Origin: Nocardioides mesophilus
GTDB taxonomy: Bacteria; Actinomycetota; Actinomycetes; Propionibacteriales; Nocardioidaceae
Assembly (NCBI RefSeq): GCF_014395785.1
Contig: NZ_CP060713.1
Span: 1,144,501 to 1,208,500, forward strand
Direction: 5' to 3'
DNA length: 64,000 nt
The position numbers and the translations under genes were made by a program. The notes below the pieces were generated by a model. The model searched no databases and had not been told where the DNA came from. It saw nothing but the letters and a program-made list of their open reading frames with translations. Numbering within the stretch: position 1 is the first letter of the stretch; each line of letters starts with the position of its first letter. Shown here piece after piece: positions 1-8,926 of the stretch.

Positions 1-1243
1 AGCAGTGCGGCGACCGAGGCGTCCTGCACCCGGGCGACGACGCGGTCCACCCAGCCGGCCCGGGCCCGCGCCTGGGTGGTGACGAAGCTGGCCACCTCGT
101 CGTACTCGCCGAGCTCGATCAGCCCGGCGATGGTGTGCATGCGGTTGCTGAACTCGTGCGCCTGCGAGCGCAGCGTGTCGGTGGTCCCCGCCAGACGTCG
201 AGCTGCCGGTTGAGGTCCACGAGCTCGGTGCGGTCGCGCACGGTGGTGACCCAGCCGATCCGGGTGCCCTGGTTGACCACGGGCATCTGGTTGAGCACCA
301 GCACCCGTCCCCCGGCGGCCACCGCGAGGTCGTCGGCGCCGGCCCGGCCGCCGAGCACCCCGGTGAGGCTGTCGGGCAGCGCCAGCTCCTGCACCGGGCG
401 GCCCACCACCTCCGTCGGCAGCCCGAGCAGCCGGACCGCCTCGTCGTTGACCAGCGTCACCCGGCCGGCGGTGTCGACGCCCACCACGCCCTCGCGCAGG
501 CCGTGCAGCATCGCCTCCCGGTGCTCGACGAGGCCGGCGATCTCCTCCGGCTCCAGGCCGAGTGTCTGCCGCTTGATCCGGCGCGAGAGCAGCAGGCTGC
601 CGCCGAGGCCGACCAGCGAGCCGACCAGCACGTAGATCACCAGCGTCGGCGCCGTCGCGCCCAGCCGCTCCCAGGTGGTCGGGTAGTCCCGGCCGACGAG
701 GACGTAGCCGACCACGTCGCCGATCCCCACCCCGTCGCCGCTGCGCACCGCCTGCACCGGTGCCCGCGCCTCCACCGCCCGGCCGCCGTCGCGGGTGACC
801 ACCCCGACCCAGGAGCGGCCCGCGCCGGGACGGGTCACGGAGCGCCCGATGTCCGCGGGGTCCGAGGAGTGCACGACGGTCCCCGCAGCATCGGTGACCA
901 GGACGTACGACGAGCCGGAGCTGGCGCGCGACCGCTCCGCCTCCCCGGCCACCCCGGCGTCGGTCCCCGAGGCCAGCCCGGTCTGCAGCACCCGGGTGCC
1001 GGCGACCGTCTCGGCGGTCGCCAGCACCCGCCGGCTCTCGGTGCGTCGGAACGCGACGTCGTTCTGCACCAGCGTCACCGGCGTGACGCCGAGGACGACC
1101 AGCAGCACGATCACCGCCTGCAGGCCGAGCAGCTGCCCGGCCAGGGAGACACGACGGATCCGGGGCCTGGCGGGCACCCGGGGCCGCGCGGGCTTCGGCA
1201 GCTTCACGGGGCGAGTCTCACCCATCGGGGCGGGCCGGCGCAC
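1..1243 (-). pseudogene. CitA/DcuS-type sensor histidine kinase, 3'-partial and frameshifted
   Basis: Membrane sensor kinase expected to detect an external carboxylate for the neighbouring tricarboxylate transporter. One frame gives a first membrane helix (about residues 33-60), an extracytoplasmic sensor region, a second helix (about 198-220) and a cytoplasmic PAS domain (about 240-345), ending in the linker LNRQLDVWRG. The reading frame then shifts by one base at the C run 186-189. From there to base 1 a second frame gives a dimerisation/phospho-acceptor box with QAHEFSNRMHTIAGLIELGE, the expected continuation. One extra G would restore a single protein. The ATPase domain and probable response regulator lie beyond base 1. 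The start is GTG 1243 or ATG 1225; neither has a clear ribosome site. Probable sequencing error rather than true loss. Confidence 0.82.
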
Positions 1244-1248
1244 GACGC

Positions 1249-1254
1249 TACGCT
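1249..1254 (+). promoter_or_regulatory. -10 box of a leaderless promoter (TACGCT)
   Basis: TACGCT ends 6 nt before the GTG start at 1261, the spacing seen before many starts in this window. It suggests a leaderless mRNA. No convincing -35 is visible. Confidence 0.45.
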
Positions 1255-1260
1255 GCCCGG

Positions 1261-2274
1261 GTGTCGAGACGCGCCCGAGAGATCGCCAGGTGCGCCGCGG
1301 TGGTCCTCGCCGTGCTCCCGGTCGCGCTCGCCGGCTGCTCGGCCACCTCTCCCGAGGCCTCGGCCACCGACCAGCTCCGGATCATGGTGCCGAACGCGGC
1401 CGGCGGCGGCTACGACACCACCGCCCGCACCGTGGCCGTGGTGCTCGAGCAGGAGGGCATCACCGAGCGCCCGGAGATCTTCAACCTCGAGGGCGGCAGC
1501 GGCGGCGTCGGTCTGGCCCGCACCGTCCACGAGCGCGGCAACCCCGACCTGCTGATGATGATGGGCCTGGGGGTGGTCGGAAGCGTGCACACCAACGACA
1601 TCGCCGCCGACCTGGACCAGGTCACGCCTGTCGCCCGCCTGCTCAGCGAGCCGGAGGTCGTGCTGGTCCGGACCACCTCGGAGCACCGGGGCCTGCGGTC
1701 GCTGGTGCGGGCCTGGCGCGAGGACCCCGGCAGCATCGTGGTGGGCGGCGGCTCGCTGGCCGGTGGCCCGGACCACCTCGCCACCCACCTGCTCGCCCAG
1801 GCGGTGAGGATCGACCCCCGCAAGGTGCGCTACCGGCAGTACGACGGCGGCGGGCCGCTCCTCGCCGCGCTCTTCACCGGCCGGGTGGACGTGGCTGTCT
1901 CCGGGGTGCTGGAGAACATCGAGCAGGTCCGCGCCGGCGCGGTCCGGGTGCTCGCGGTGACCGGCGAGCACCGGGTGCCCGGCGTCGAGGCCCCGACGCT
2001 GCAGGAGGCCGGGGTGCCGCTGGAGTTCGCCAACTGGCGCGGGTTCGTCGCGCCGCCGGGACTGACGCCGCGCGAGCGGGCCCGGCTGGTCTCGATCGTC
2101 ACCCGCATGCACGACTCGCCGTCGTGGCGCGAGGCCGAGCAGGCCAACGGCTGGACCGACGCCTTCCTGACCGGGCACGCCTTCGGCTCCTTCCTCGACG
2201 AGGAGAGCGCACGGGTGCGCGAGCTGCTCGCCCGGCTCGGGATGGAGCCGGGCGAGCAGCAGGTCACGCCTTGA
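1261..2274 (+). CDS. TctC-like tricarboxylate-binding lipoprotein (orphan paralogue)
   Basis: Extracytoplasmic solute-binding protein of the tripartite tricarboxylate transporter family, 337 aa, close to the usual length. The N-terminus has Arg residues, a hydrophobic stretch and the lipobox LAGC, so it should be a lipoprotein. The family pattern MVPNAAGGGYDTTAR is present near residue 45, with the Gly-rich ligand loop after it. It is transcribed divergently from the sensor kinase and converges on uspA with an 11-nt overlap. A second TctC lies at 4876-5895 in a full tctCBA operon. This copy may be an extra binding subunit or a periplasmic partner of the sensor kinase, a role known for some TctC/BugE-type proteins. 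The ligand is unknown. Confidence 0.88.
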   Translation: MSRRAREIARCAAVVLAVLPVALAGCSATSPEASATDQLRIMVPNAAGGGYDTTARTVAVVLEQEGITERPEIFNLEGGSGGVGLARTVHERGNPDLLMMMGLGVVGSVHTNDIAADLDQVTPVARLLSEPEVVLVRTTSEHRGLRSLVRAWREDPGSIVVGGGSLAGGPDHLATHLLAQAVRIDPRKVRYRQYDGGGPLLAALFTGRVDVAVSGVLENIEQVRAGAVRVLAVTGEHRVPGVEAPTLQEAGVPLEFANWRGFVAPPGLTPRERARLVSIVTRMHDSPSWREAEQANGWTDAFLTGHAFGSFLDEESARVRELLARLGMEPGEQQVTP

Positions 2275-2686
2275 CGGCGAGCACCGGGCAGCCGGCCTGC
2301 AGCAGCACCCGCTGGGCGGTGCTGCCGAGCAGCAGCTTGCCCACCGGCGAGCGGCGGCGCAGGCCGATCACCACCAGCGACGCGGCCAGCCGCTCCGCGG
2401 CGTCGAGGATCTCCTCCGCCGGGTCCTTGCGGCCGACGCTCTGCTCGACCTGGTGCGCCACGCCCGACTCCGCGAGCCGGCGGCGCAGGTCGTCGAGCTG
2501 CTCGGGCCCGGCGAGCCCCTGGTCGACGTACGCCTCGGCGCTGCTGGCGTTGACGACGTGCAGCGAGCTGCCGCGCCGTCCGGCCTCGTCGAGGGCCGCC
2601 CGGAGGGCAGCCTCGCCCTGCGGGGTGGGGGTGTAGCCGACCACGATCGTGGCCCGGTCCTGGGCTGGCACGGTCTCTCCTGACAT
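2264..2686 (-). CDS. Universal stress protein UspA family
   Basis: Single-domain cytoplasmic Usp of 140 aa. The N-terminal strand ATIVVGYTPTPQGEAAL and the C-terminal nucleotide-binding motif G-x2-R-x-SPVGKLLLGSTAQRVL (about residues 107-127) fit the ATP-binding subgroup. It is the last gene of the tctCBA operon, 64 nt after tctA, so it is probably co-transcribed. Usp proteins are often found beside TTT transporters in actinobacteria; what this one does there is not known. The 3' end overlaps the convergent tctC-like gene. Confidence 0.88.
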   Translation of the reverse strand: MSGETVPAQDRATIVVGYTPTPQGEAALRAALDEAGRRGSSLHVVNASSAEAYVDQGLAGPEQLDDLRRRLAESGVAHQVEQSVGRKDPAEEILDAAERLAASLVVIGLRRRSPVGKLLLGSTAQRVLLQAGCPVLAVKA

Positions 2687-2750
2687 GTGGGCTCGTGAAG
2701 GGCGATGGGTTCGTGCGGCACGCGGCTCCGGGGGGCAGGCCGGGTCGGGC

Positions 2751-4304
2751 TCAGTCCTCGTCGGCGAAGGCGAGCTTGCGGACGTCCTCGGGGTCCTTGC
2801 CGCGCAGCCGCGCCACCAGGGCCGGGGTGTAGGGCAGCAGCAGGGCCAGCAGCGCCAGCAGCAGGATCGCCAGCGACAGCGGCCGGGTGACGAAGACGCT
2901 GAGGTCGCCGTTGCCCACTGACAGCGCCCGGCGGAACTGGTTCTCCAGCTCCGGGCCGAGGATCGCGCCGAGGATGGTCGGAGCGATCGGGAAGTCGAGC
3001 TGGCGCATCAGGAAGCCGACCACGCCGATGGCGTAGGCGATGAGGATGTCGGTCACGGTGCCCGACACCGAGTAGATGCCGAGAGTGGCGAAGACCAGGA
3101 TGCCGGCGTAGAGCACCGGCCGTGGGATCTGCAGCACCTTCACCCAGACCCGGATCAGCGGCAGGTTCAGCGCGAGCAGCATCACGTTGCCGACGAACAG
3201 CGACGCGATCAGCGCCCACACCAGGTCCGGCGCGTCGTCGAAGAGCTGCGGACCCGGCTGCAGGTTGAAGATCTTGAACGCCGCCAGCATCACCGCGGCC
3301 GTCGCCGAGGTCGGCAGGCCGAGCGTCAGCAGCGGCACCAGCACGCCGGAGAACGACGCGTTGTTCGCGGCCTCCGGGCCGGCCACGCCCTCGATCGCAC
3401 CCTTGCCGAACTCGGCGCGACCGCGGGAGCGGTGCTTCTCGTAGGAGTAGGAGAGGAACGTCGGCAGCTCGGCGCCGCCGGAGGGCAGCACGCCGAACGG
3501 GAAGCCGAAGCCGGCGCCGCGCAGCCACGGGCCCCAGGAGCGGCGCCACTGCTCGCGGCTGAGCCACATGAAGCCGCCCTGCTGCGGGGGCTCCAGCGGG
3601 GTGACCTGGCCGGGCCGGGTCAGGCCGCGGGACAGCACGTAGAGGGTCTCCCCGATCGCGAACAGGCCGATGATCAGCAGCACCTCGTCGATGCCGTTGA
3701 ACAGCGTGGGGGTGCCGAAGGTGAAGCGCGGCTGGCCGGAGATCGCGTCGAGGCCGATGAAGCCCACGGTGATGCCGAGCAGCAGCGAGATCAGGCCGCG
3801 CACCAGCGAGCTGCCGACCAGCGCGGTGACCGTGACCAGCGCGAGCACCATCAGCGCGAAGTAGTCGGTGGCCCGGAACGAGACCGCCAGGTGGCCGATC
3901 GGCTTGGCCACCAGCGCGAGCAGCACCGTCGAGATCACCGCGGCCACGAACGAGCCGATCGCCGCGGTGGCCAGCGCGGCCCGGGCGTTCCCGCGTTTGG
4001 CCATCTCGTGGCCCTCGATGGCGGTGGCCACCGACGCGGACTCGCCGGGGGTGTTGAGCAGGATCGAGGTGGTCGAGCCGCCGTACATCGCGCCGTAGTA
4101 GATGCCCGCGAACATGATGAAGGCGGGGATCGGGCTCTCGAAGCCGTAGGTCACCGGGAGCAGCAGGGCGATGGTGACCGCCGGGCCGATGCCGGGGAGC
4201 ACGCCGACCAGGGTGCCGAGCGTGACCCCGATGATCGCGAACAGCAGGTTCTCCGGGCTCAGGACGGTGGCGAAGCCGCCCAGCAGGTCGCCGAAGGAGC
4301 TCAC
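2751..4304 (-). CDS. tctA: TctA, large membrane subunit of tripartite tricarboxylate transporter
   Basis: Large integral membrane subunit (517 aa, 10-12 predicted helices) that carries the translocation path of a binding-protein-dependent, ion-driven secondary transporter. Family signatures are visible: [21 protein letters not shown] near residue 30 and [21 protein letters not shown] near residue 70. The start is GTG 4304, which overlaps the TGA of tctB by 4 nt (GTGA), so translation is probably coupled. It works with TctB and the TctC at 4876. Citrate is the classic substrate of the family, but many members carry other di- or tricarboxylates. Confidence 0.95.
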   Translation of the reverse strand: MSSFGDLLGGFATVLSPENLLFAIIGVTLGTLVGVLPGIGPAVTIALLLPVTYGFESPIPAFIMFAGIYYGAMYGGSTTSILLNTPGESASVATAIEGHEMAKRGNARAALATAAIGSFVAAVISTVLLALVAKPIGHLAVSFRATDYFALMVLALVTVTALVGSSLVRGLISLLLGITVGFIGLDAISGQPRFTFGTPTLFNGIDEVLLIIGLFAIGETLYVLSRGLTRPGQVTPLEPPQQGGFMWLSREQWRRSWGPWLRGAGFGFPFGVLPSGGAELPTFLSYSYEKHRSRGRAEFGKGAIEGVAGPEAANNASFSGVLVPLLTLGLPTSATAAVMLAAFKIFNLQPGPQLFDDAPDLVWALIASLFVGNVMLLALNLPLIRVWVKVLQIPRPVLYAGILVFATLGIYSVSGTVTDILIAYAIGVVGFLMRQLDFPIAPTILGAILGPELENQFRRALSVGNGDLSVFVTRPLSLAILLLALLALLLPYTPALVARLRGKDPEDVRKLAFADED

Positions 4305-4879
4305 AGCGGAAGCACCCCCTCAGGGAGGAAGACGCCGAGGGCGCGGGTGAAGACCAGGTAGACCAGCAGCGAGAGGCCGATGCCGATCACCACGTCGCGG
4401 GTCAGGTGCCGCGAGCCCATCGCCCGGGCGGCGCCGATGAAGAAGACGCTGGTGGCCAGCACGTAGCCGACGGTGCCCAGCACCAACGCGTAGACGACGA
4501 GCAGCGCCACCAGCGCGGCGGCGGCGGGCATGTGGCGGAACGGCTCCACCGGCCGCAGCCCCGAGCGCCGCGCGATCGCCAGGGCCTGCTGGAGCATGTA
4601 GACCGCGGACAGCGCGGTGAGCAGGGTCAGCACCACCAGCGGGAAGAACCGGGGGCCGGCGAGCGAGTAGCCGTCGGCGTCGATCGCGAAGACCTGCGTC
4701 AGCAGGACGACGCCGATCGAGAACAGCCCCGCCCCGGCGACCAGCGGGATGAAGGGCGACCCGGTCTCCGGGGTCGCTTCGGCTCCGGCCGCCTGGGTGG
4801 TGGCGCCGGCCGGCCGGCCCCCGGGAGTACCGGGGGCCGGCTGCTCGACGCCGGAGGCGTCGGGTCGTGCGTCGGTCAC
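4301..4879 (-). CDS. tctB: TctB, small membrane subunit of tripartite tricarboxylate transporter
   Basis: Small membrane subunit of the TTT transporter, about 192 aa, with four predicted helices. An N-terminal tail of roughly 45 residues, rich in Ala, Pro and Thr, precedes the first helix. I chose GTG 4879 because it overlaps the tctC stop (GTGA), as in the next junction. The longer open frame to 4972 would run back into tctC with an Arg-rich, non-coding-like extension. It forms the membrane complex with TctA. Confidence 0.88.
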   Translation of the reverse strand: MTDARPDASGVEQPAPGTPGGRPAGATTQAAGAEATPETGSPFIPLVAGAGLFSIGVVLLTQVFAIDADGYSLAGPRFFPLVVLTLLTALSAVYMLQQALAIARRSGLRPVEPFRHMPAAAALVALLVVYALVLGTVGYVLATSVFFIGAARAMGSRHLTRDVVIGIGLSLLVYLVFTRALGVFLPEGVLPL

Positions 4880-5895
4880 AGCCCGAGGTCCTCGTAAAGG
4901 GCCCCGACCCGCTCGATCTCGTCGGCGAAGTACTGCTGGGCCTCGTCGCCGGTCTTGTAGAAGTCGCCCCACCCGTTGGCCTCGAGCTGCTCCTTCCAGG
5001 CGTCGGTGCCGTGCATCTCGTCGATGACCGCGGTCACGGAGTCGACCTGCTCGTCGGAGAGCCCGGGGGCCGCGACCAGCGCCCGCCAGTTGGCGAAGTC
5101 CACGTCGTAGCCGGCGTCGGCGAGCGTGGGCGCCTCCTCGCCGGCGACCTCGATCGGGTCGGCGGTGCTGACCGCGAGGAGCCGCATGTCGCCGGACTCG
5201 ATCTGACCCTCGAACTCGCTGACCCCCGAGACGCCGACGGCGATGTCACCGGAGAGCACGCCGGCGGTGGCCTCGCCGCCGCCGGAGTAGCCGACGTACT
5301 TCATCTCGCCCGGCTCCGCGCCGGCCTCCTTGAGCAGCTCGGCGACCACGAGCTGGTCGGAGCCGCCGGCGCTGCCGCCGCCGAAGGTCACCGAGGACGG
5401 GTCCTCCTGGTAGGCCTTCACGACGTCCTCGATCGAGGTGAACTCGGAGTCCGCCGGCACCACGAACGCCTCGGCCTCGCTGGTCAGCGTGGCGATCGGC
5501 GTGGTGTCCTCCAGCGAGACCGGGGAGTCGGCCTGCTCGAGCGCACCGATCATGACCAGGCCGGTCATCATCAGCGCGTGCGGGTCGCCCTCGCTCTTCT
5601 GGAGCTGGGAGAGCCCGGTGGCGCCGCCGCCGCCCTCGACGTTGAAGACCTCGACCGGCTCGGAGACCACGTCCTCGGACTCGATGACCTTCTGCATCGC
5701 CCGGGCGGTGGAGTCCCAGCCGCCGCCCGCGGCCGCGGGCACCATGAACTGGATGGTCTTGGACGGGTACTCCTCGGCGGAGGTGTCCTGGCTGCCGCCG
5801 GCCGACTGGCTGCAGGCGGCCAGGGCCAGGGTGGTGGTGAGGCCGGTCGCGGCGAGCGCGGTCCGGCGGACGACCGAGCGGCGGTTGGCGCGCAT
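4876..5895 (-). CDS. tctC: TctC, tricarboxylate-binding lipoprotein
   Basis: Solute-binding lipoprotein (339 aa) of the tctCBA operon. The signal peptide has a twin Arg-containing n-region, a hydrophobic core and the lipobox LAAC (Cys 28), followed by a Ser/Gly-rich tether. MVPAAAGGGWDSTAR near residue 50 is the family ligand-loop pattern. It delivers a carboxylate to TctAB. It is the first gene of the operon, and the divergent intergenic region 5896-6108 separates it from the IclR gene, so IclR control is plausible. It is a paralogue of the gene at 1261. Confidence 0.93.
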   Translation of the reverse strand: MRANRRSVVRRTALAATGLTTTLALAACSQSAGGSQDTSAEEYPSKTIQFMVPAAAGGGWDSTARAMQKVIESEDVVSEPVEVFNVEGGGGATGLSQLQKSEGDPHALMMTGLVMIGALEQADSPVSLEDTTPIATLTSEAEAFVVPADSEFTSIEDVVKAYQEDPSSVTFGGGSAGGSDQLVVAELLKEAGAEPGEMKYVGYSGGGEATAGVLSGDIAVGVSGVSEFEGQIESGDMRLLAVSTADPIEVAGEEAPTLADAGYDVDFANWRALVAAPGLSDEQVDSVTAVIDEMHGTDAWKEQLEANGWGDFYKTGDEAQQYFADEIERVGALYEDLGL

Positions 5896-6068
5896 CGGGT
5901 TCCTCCTTGTTTCTCAGGGGATCGAGTCGATGTGTTCGTCGTCACGGGAGGTGACCGCCGTCACGCTAGGCGGGCTCTCGCCGCAGCGAGCCGTTGCGGC
6001 CATCAGTCAGCTTGTGGTCTTTGTGGTCGCGGCTCAGCGCTGGCAAGCATCTACCGCCGACCCGTAGA

Positions 6069-6086
6069 GTGGTTCATCCGAACCAC
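6069..6086. promoter_or_regulatory. Inverted repeat, candidate IclR operator
   Basis: GTGGTTC-atcc-GAACCAC is a perfect 7-bp inverted repeat with a 4-nt spacer. It lies 22 nt upstream of the IclR-family start and in the shared region with the divergent tctCBA operon. An autoregulatory and tct operator is inferred from position only. Confidence 0.4.
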
Positions 6087-6108
6087 CTGACGGACCACCG
6101 GAGGACGC

Positions 6109-6888
6109 ATGCCCCCCTCGCTGCCGGCCACTCCCGAGCCCGGGGTGCGCAGCCTGCAGCGCGCGATCGACGTGCTCGCGCTGTTCGACGAGCGGCACCC
6201 GACCCGGACGGTCCGCGACGTCGTGGACGGCACCGGACTGCCGAAGACCACGGCCGTGCGGCTGCTCGCCACGCTGGAGGGCCGGGGCCTGGTCAGCCGG
6301 GTCGCCGAGACGACGTACTCCTGCGGACCGGCGCTGCTGCGCTGGGTCCGCCTCGCCGAGCAGATGTGGCAGGTCTCCCCCGCGGCTCGCGCGGAGATGC
6401 GCGGGCTGGTGGACCGGTGCGGCGAGACCGTCAACGTCTACGTCCGCCAGGGCCTGGACCGGGTCTGCGTCGCGCAGGAGGAGGGCACCGCCACGGTCCG
6501 CAGCGTGGTCCCGGTGGGGGTGCCGCTGCCGCTCGGCCGCGGCGCGACGGCCAAGGTGCTGCTCGCCGGCGCGCCGCCCGGCCTGCTCGACGAGCTCGCC
6601 GGCGGGGATCCCGGCCTCGACCCGGCGGCCCGCGCCGCGCTCGTGCGCGAGGTCGACGCGGTCCGGTCCGGCGGCTGGGCGGTCTCGCACGGCGAGCGGG
6701 AGCTCGGGGCGTCCGCGGTGGCCGCTCCCCTGGCGGGAGCCGACGGCCGGGTGCTGGCGGCGCTGTCGGTGAGCGGCCCCACCTCACGGTTCACCGACGA
6801 GCGGGTCCCCGGCTACGTCGAGGCGGTCCGCGCCGCGGCGCAGGCGATCAGCCGGGTCGGGCTCGGTCCGGTCGGGGCGTTCCTATGA
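6109..6888 (+). CDS. IclR-family transcriptional regulator
   Basis: Regulator of 259 aa with an N-terminal winged helix-turn-helix (about residues 12-70, including TGLPKTTAVRLLATLEGRGLV) and the IclR effector-binding domain (about 80-250). The start ATG follows GGAGGA by 3-9 nt. The gene overlaps the CoA-transferase by ATGA, so regulator, CoA-transferase, lyase and pdxY form one transcription unit. It is divergent from tctCBA. IclR proteins usually bind small carboxylates or aromatic acids. Control of both tctCBA and this catabolic unit in response to the imported acid is the natural inference. Confidence 0.92.
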   Translation: MPPSLPATPEPGVRSLQRAIDVLALFDERHPTRTVRDVVDGTGLPKTTAVRLLATLEGRGLVSRVAETTYSCGPALLRWVRLAEQMWQVSPAARAEMRGLVDRCGETVNVYVRQGLDRVCVAQEEGTATVRSVVPVGVPLPLGRGATAKVLLAGAPPGLLDELAGGDPGLDPAARAALVREVDAVRSGGWAVSHGERELGASAVAAPLAGADGRVLAALSVSGPTSRFTDERVPGYVEAVRAAAQAISRVGLGPVGAFL

Positions 6889-8078
6889 GCGGCCTGCTGG
6901 ACGGGGTCCGGGTGCTCGACCTCACCAACGTCCTGGCCGGCCCGGTCGCCGGCTACCAGCTCGCCCTGCTCGGCGCCGACGTGGTCAAGGTCGAGCTGCC
7001 CGGCACCGGCGACCTCGCCCGCCAGCTCGGCGCCGACCCCGGGCTGAGCTCACGCAACCTGGGCGCGTCATTCCTGGCCCAGAACGGCGGCAAGCGCTCG
7101 GTCACGGTGGACCTGAAGAGCGACGGCGGCCGCGAGGTCTTCCGCCGGCTGCTCGGCATCGCCGACGTGCTGCTGGAGAACTTCCGCCCCGGCGTGCTGG
7201 CCCGGCTCGGGTTCGCGGCCGAGCAGCTGCGCGCGGAGTTCCCGGGGCTCGTCTACTGCGCGGTCTCCGGGTTCGGCGCGACCGGACCGGACAGCGACCG
7301 GCCGGCCTACGACCAGGTGGTGCAGGGGATGGCCGGCGTCATGAGCGTCACCGGTACGGCGGCCGGCGGGCCGCTCCGTGTCGGCTACCCGGTCTGCGAC
7401 TCGATCGGCGGGCTGGCGGCGGCGTTCGCGGTGGCCGCCGCGCTGGTACGCCGGCAGCGGACCGGCGAGGGCGCCTACCTCGACGTCAGCATGCTCGACG
7501 CCGCGCTGACCACGATGGGCTGGGTGGTCTCGGACTACCTCGTCGCCGGCCGGGAGCCGGCCCCGATGGGCAACGAGAACCGCACCTCCGCGCCGTCGGG
7601 GACGTTCCGGACCGCGGACGGCGCGCTCAACATCGCGGCGAACCGCCAGCAGCAGTTCGAACGGCTCTGCGACGCCGTGGGCCGCCCCGAGCTGCTCGAC
7701 GACCCCCGGTTCGGCACCCGCGAGGACCGCAAGGCGCACCGGGCCGAGCTCACCGCGGCCCTCGAGGAGACGCTGCGCTGCCGTCCGGCCGCGCACTGGG
7801 ACGCGCTGCTGACCCGGGCCGGTGTGCCCGCCGGCCCGGTCGTCTCCGTCCCGGACGCGCTGGCCTCGGCCCAGGTCCGGCACCGCGGTCTGGTCAGCAC
7901 GGTGGCCTCCGCGGCCGGCGACCTGTCGCTGCTGGGGCTGCCGACCCGGGTGGACGGGCAGCCGGTGCCGCCGTCGTCGCCGCCACCGGTGCTCGGCGAG
8001 CACACCGACGAGGTGCTGGCCGAGCTCGGCTACGCCCCGTCGGAGATCGCCGCGCTGCACGAGGCGGGTGCGGTGTGA
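6885..8078 (+). CDS. Class III (CaiB/BaiF) acyl-CoA transferase
   Basis: 397-aa family III CoA-transferase that moves CoA between carboxylic acids. The N-terminus LDGVRVLDLTNVLAGPVAG and the motif RPAYDQVVQGMAG with the conserved catalytic Asp (about residue 143) are both present. Start ATG 6885 overlaps the IclR stop (ATGA), and the GTG start of the next gene overlaps its own stop. Coupling to a citryl-CoA-lyase-like protein and closeness to a tricarboxylate transporter suggest activation of an imported acid such as citrate or a methylated or short analogue. The CoA donor and acceptor cannot be read from sequence. Confidence 0.9.
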   Translation: MSGLLDGVRVLDLTNVLAGPVAGYQLALLGADVVKVELPGTGDLARQLGADPGLSSRNLGASFLAQNGGKRSVTVDLKSDGGREVFRRLLGIADVLLENFRPGVLARLGFAAEQLRAEFPGLVYCAVSGFGATGPDSDRPAYDQVVQGMAGVMSVTGTAAGGPLRVGYPVCDSIGGLAAAFAVAAALVRRQRTGEGAYLDVSMLDAALTTMGWVVSDYLVAGREPAPMGNENRTSAPSGTFRTADGALNIAANRQQQFERLCDAVGRPELLDDPRFGTREDRKAHRAELTAALEETLRCRPAAHWDALLTRAGVPAGPVVSVPDALASAQVRHRGLVSTVASAAGDLSLLGLPTRVDGQPVPPSSPPPVLGEHTDEVLAELGYAPSEIAALHEAGAV

Positions 8079-8926
8079 GCACGCCGCGGCACAGCGCCCA
8101 CGCGGCGACCTCCACCGAGGACACCACCCGGTGGTGGGCCACGGCCGTCTCGGACATCGAGCCGGGCGTGATCCGGCTGCGGGGCTACCCGGTCGAGCAG
8201 CTCATCGGCTCGGTGAGCCTGGTCGACACGATCTGGCTGATGCTGCGCGGCGACCTGCCCACGACCACCCAGCGCGAGCTGCTGGAGGCGGCGCTGGTGG
8301 CCGCGGTCGACCACGGCCCGCAGGCTCCCTCGATCGCCGCGGCGCGGATGGCCGCCACCTGCGGCGTCGGGCTCAACTCCGCGGTCGCGACCGGGGTGAA
8401 CCTGCTCGGCGACGTGCACGGCGGCGCCGGCCAGCAGTGCCTCGCGCTCCTGGACCGGCTCGCCGGCCACGACGCCGTACCGCTCGAGGAGACGGTCGCC
8501 GCGGAGCTCGCCGACCACCGGGCCCGAGGCGAGCACGTGCCCGGCTTCGGGCACCGCTTCCACCCGGTCGACCCCCGTCGCGACCCGCTGGTCGCGGCGG
8601 TGCGGGCGGCGGCCGACGCCGGCCACGTCACCGGGCGGCACCTGGCCGCGGCGCTGGAGCTGGAGCGGCAGCTGGCCGCGGGGCGCAACCGGCCGGTGCC
8701 GATGAACATCGACGGTGCCACCGCGATCGTCTACGGCGAGCTCGGCTTCGACCCCGAGCTGAGCCGGGGCCTGTTCTGCCTGTCCCGCTCGGTCGGCATC
8801 CTGGCGCACGCCTGGGAGGAGCGGTCCGGCGGCCGCCGGATCAAGGGCCCGCTGCCGCCGCCGCTGCTCCCCGACTACGACGGGCCGGAGGCGCGGGACC
8901 TGCCGTCGGGCAGGATGGCCCCGTGA
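8075..8926 (+). CDS. Citryl-CoA lyase / citrate synthase family protein, short form
   Basis: 283-aa member of the citrate synthase superfamily, well short of full citrate synthases (about 370-430 aa). It matches the short actinobacterial proteins usually called citryl-CoA lyase. Conserved pieces include GVGLNSAVATGVN, LGDVHGGAGQ (substrate His region) and PGFGHRFHPVDPR (second catalytic His/Arg region). The start GTG 8075 overlaps the CoA-transferase stop. Taken with the CoA-transferase, a two-step route of citrate (or an analogue) to its CoA ester, then to acetyl-CoA plus a 2-oxoacid, is inferred. It could instead run as a synthase. Confidence 0.82.
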   Translation: MSTPRHSAHAATSTEDTTRWWATAVSDIEPGVIRLRGYPVEQLIGSVSLVDTIWLMLRGDLPTTTQRELLEAALVAAVDHGPQAPSIAAARMAATCGVGLNSAVATGVNLLGDVHGGAGQQCLALLDRLAGHDAVPLEETVAAELADHRARGEHVPGFGHRFHPVDPRRDPLVAAVRAAADAGHVTGRHLAAALELERQLAAGRNRPVPMNIDGATAIVYGELGFDPELSRGLFCLSRSVGILAHAWEERSGGRRIKGPLPPPLLPDYDGPEARDLPSGRMAP

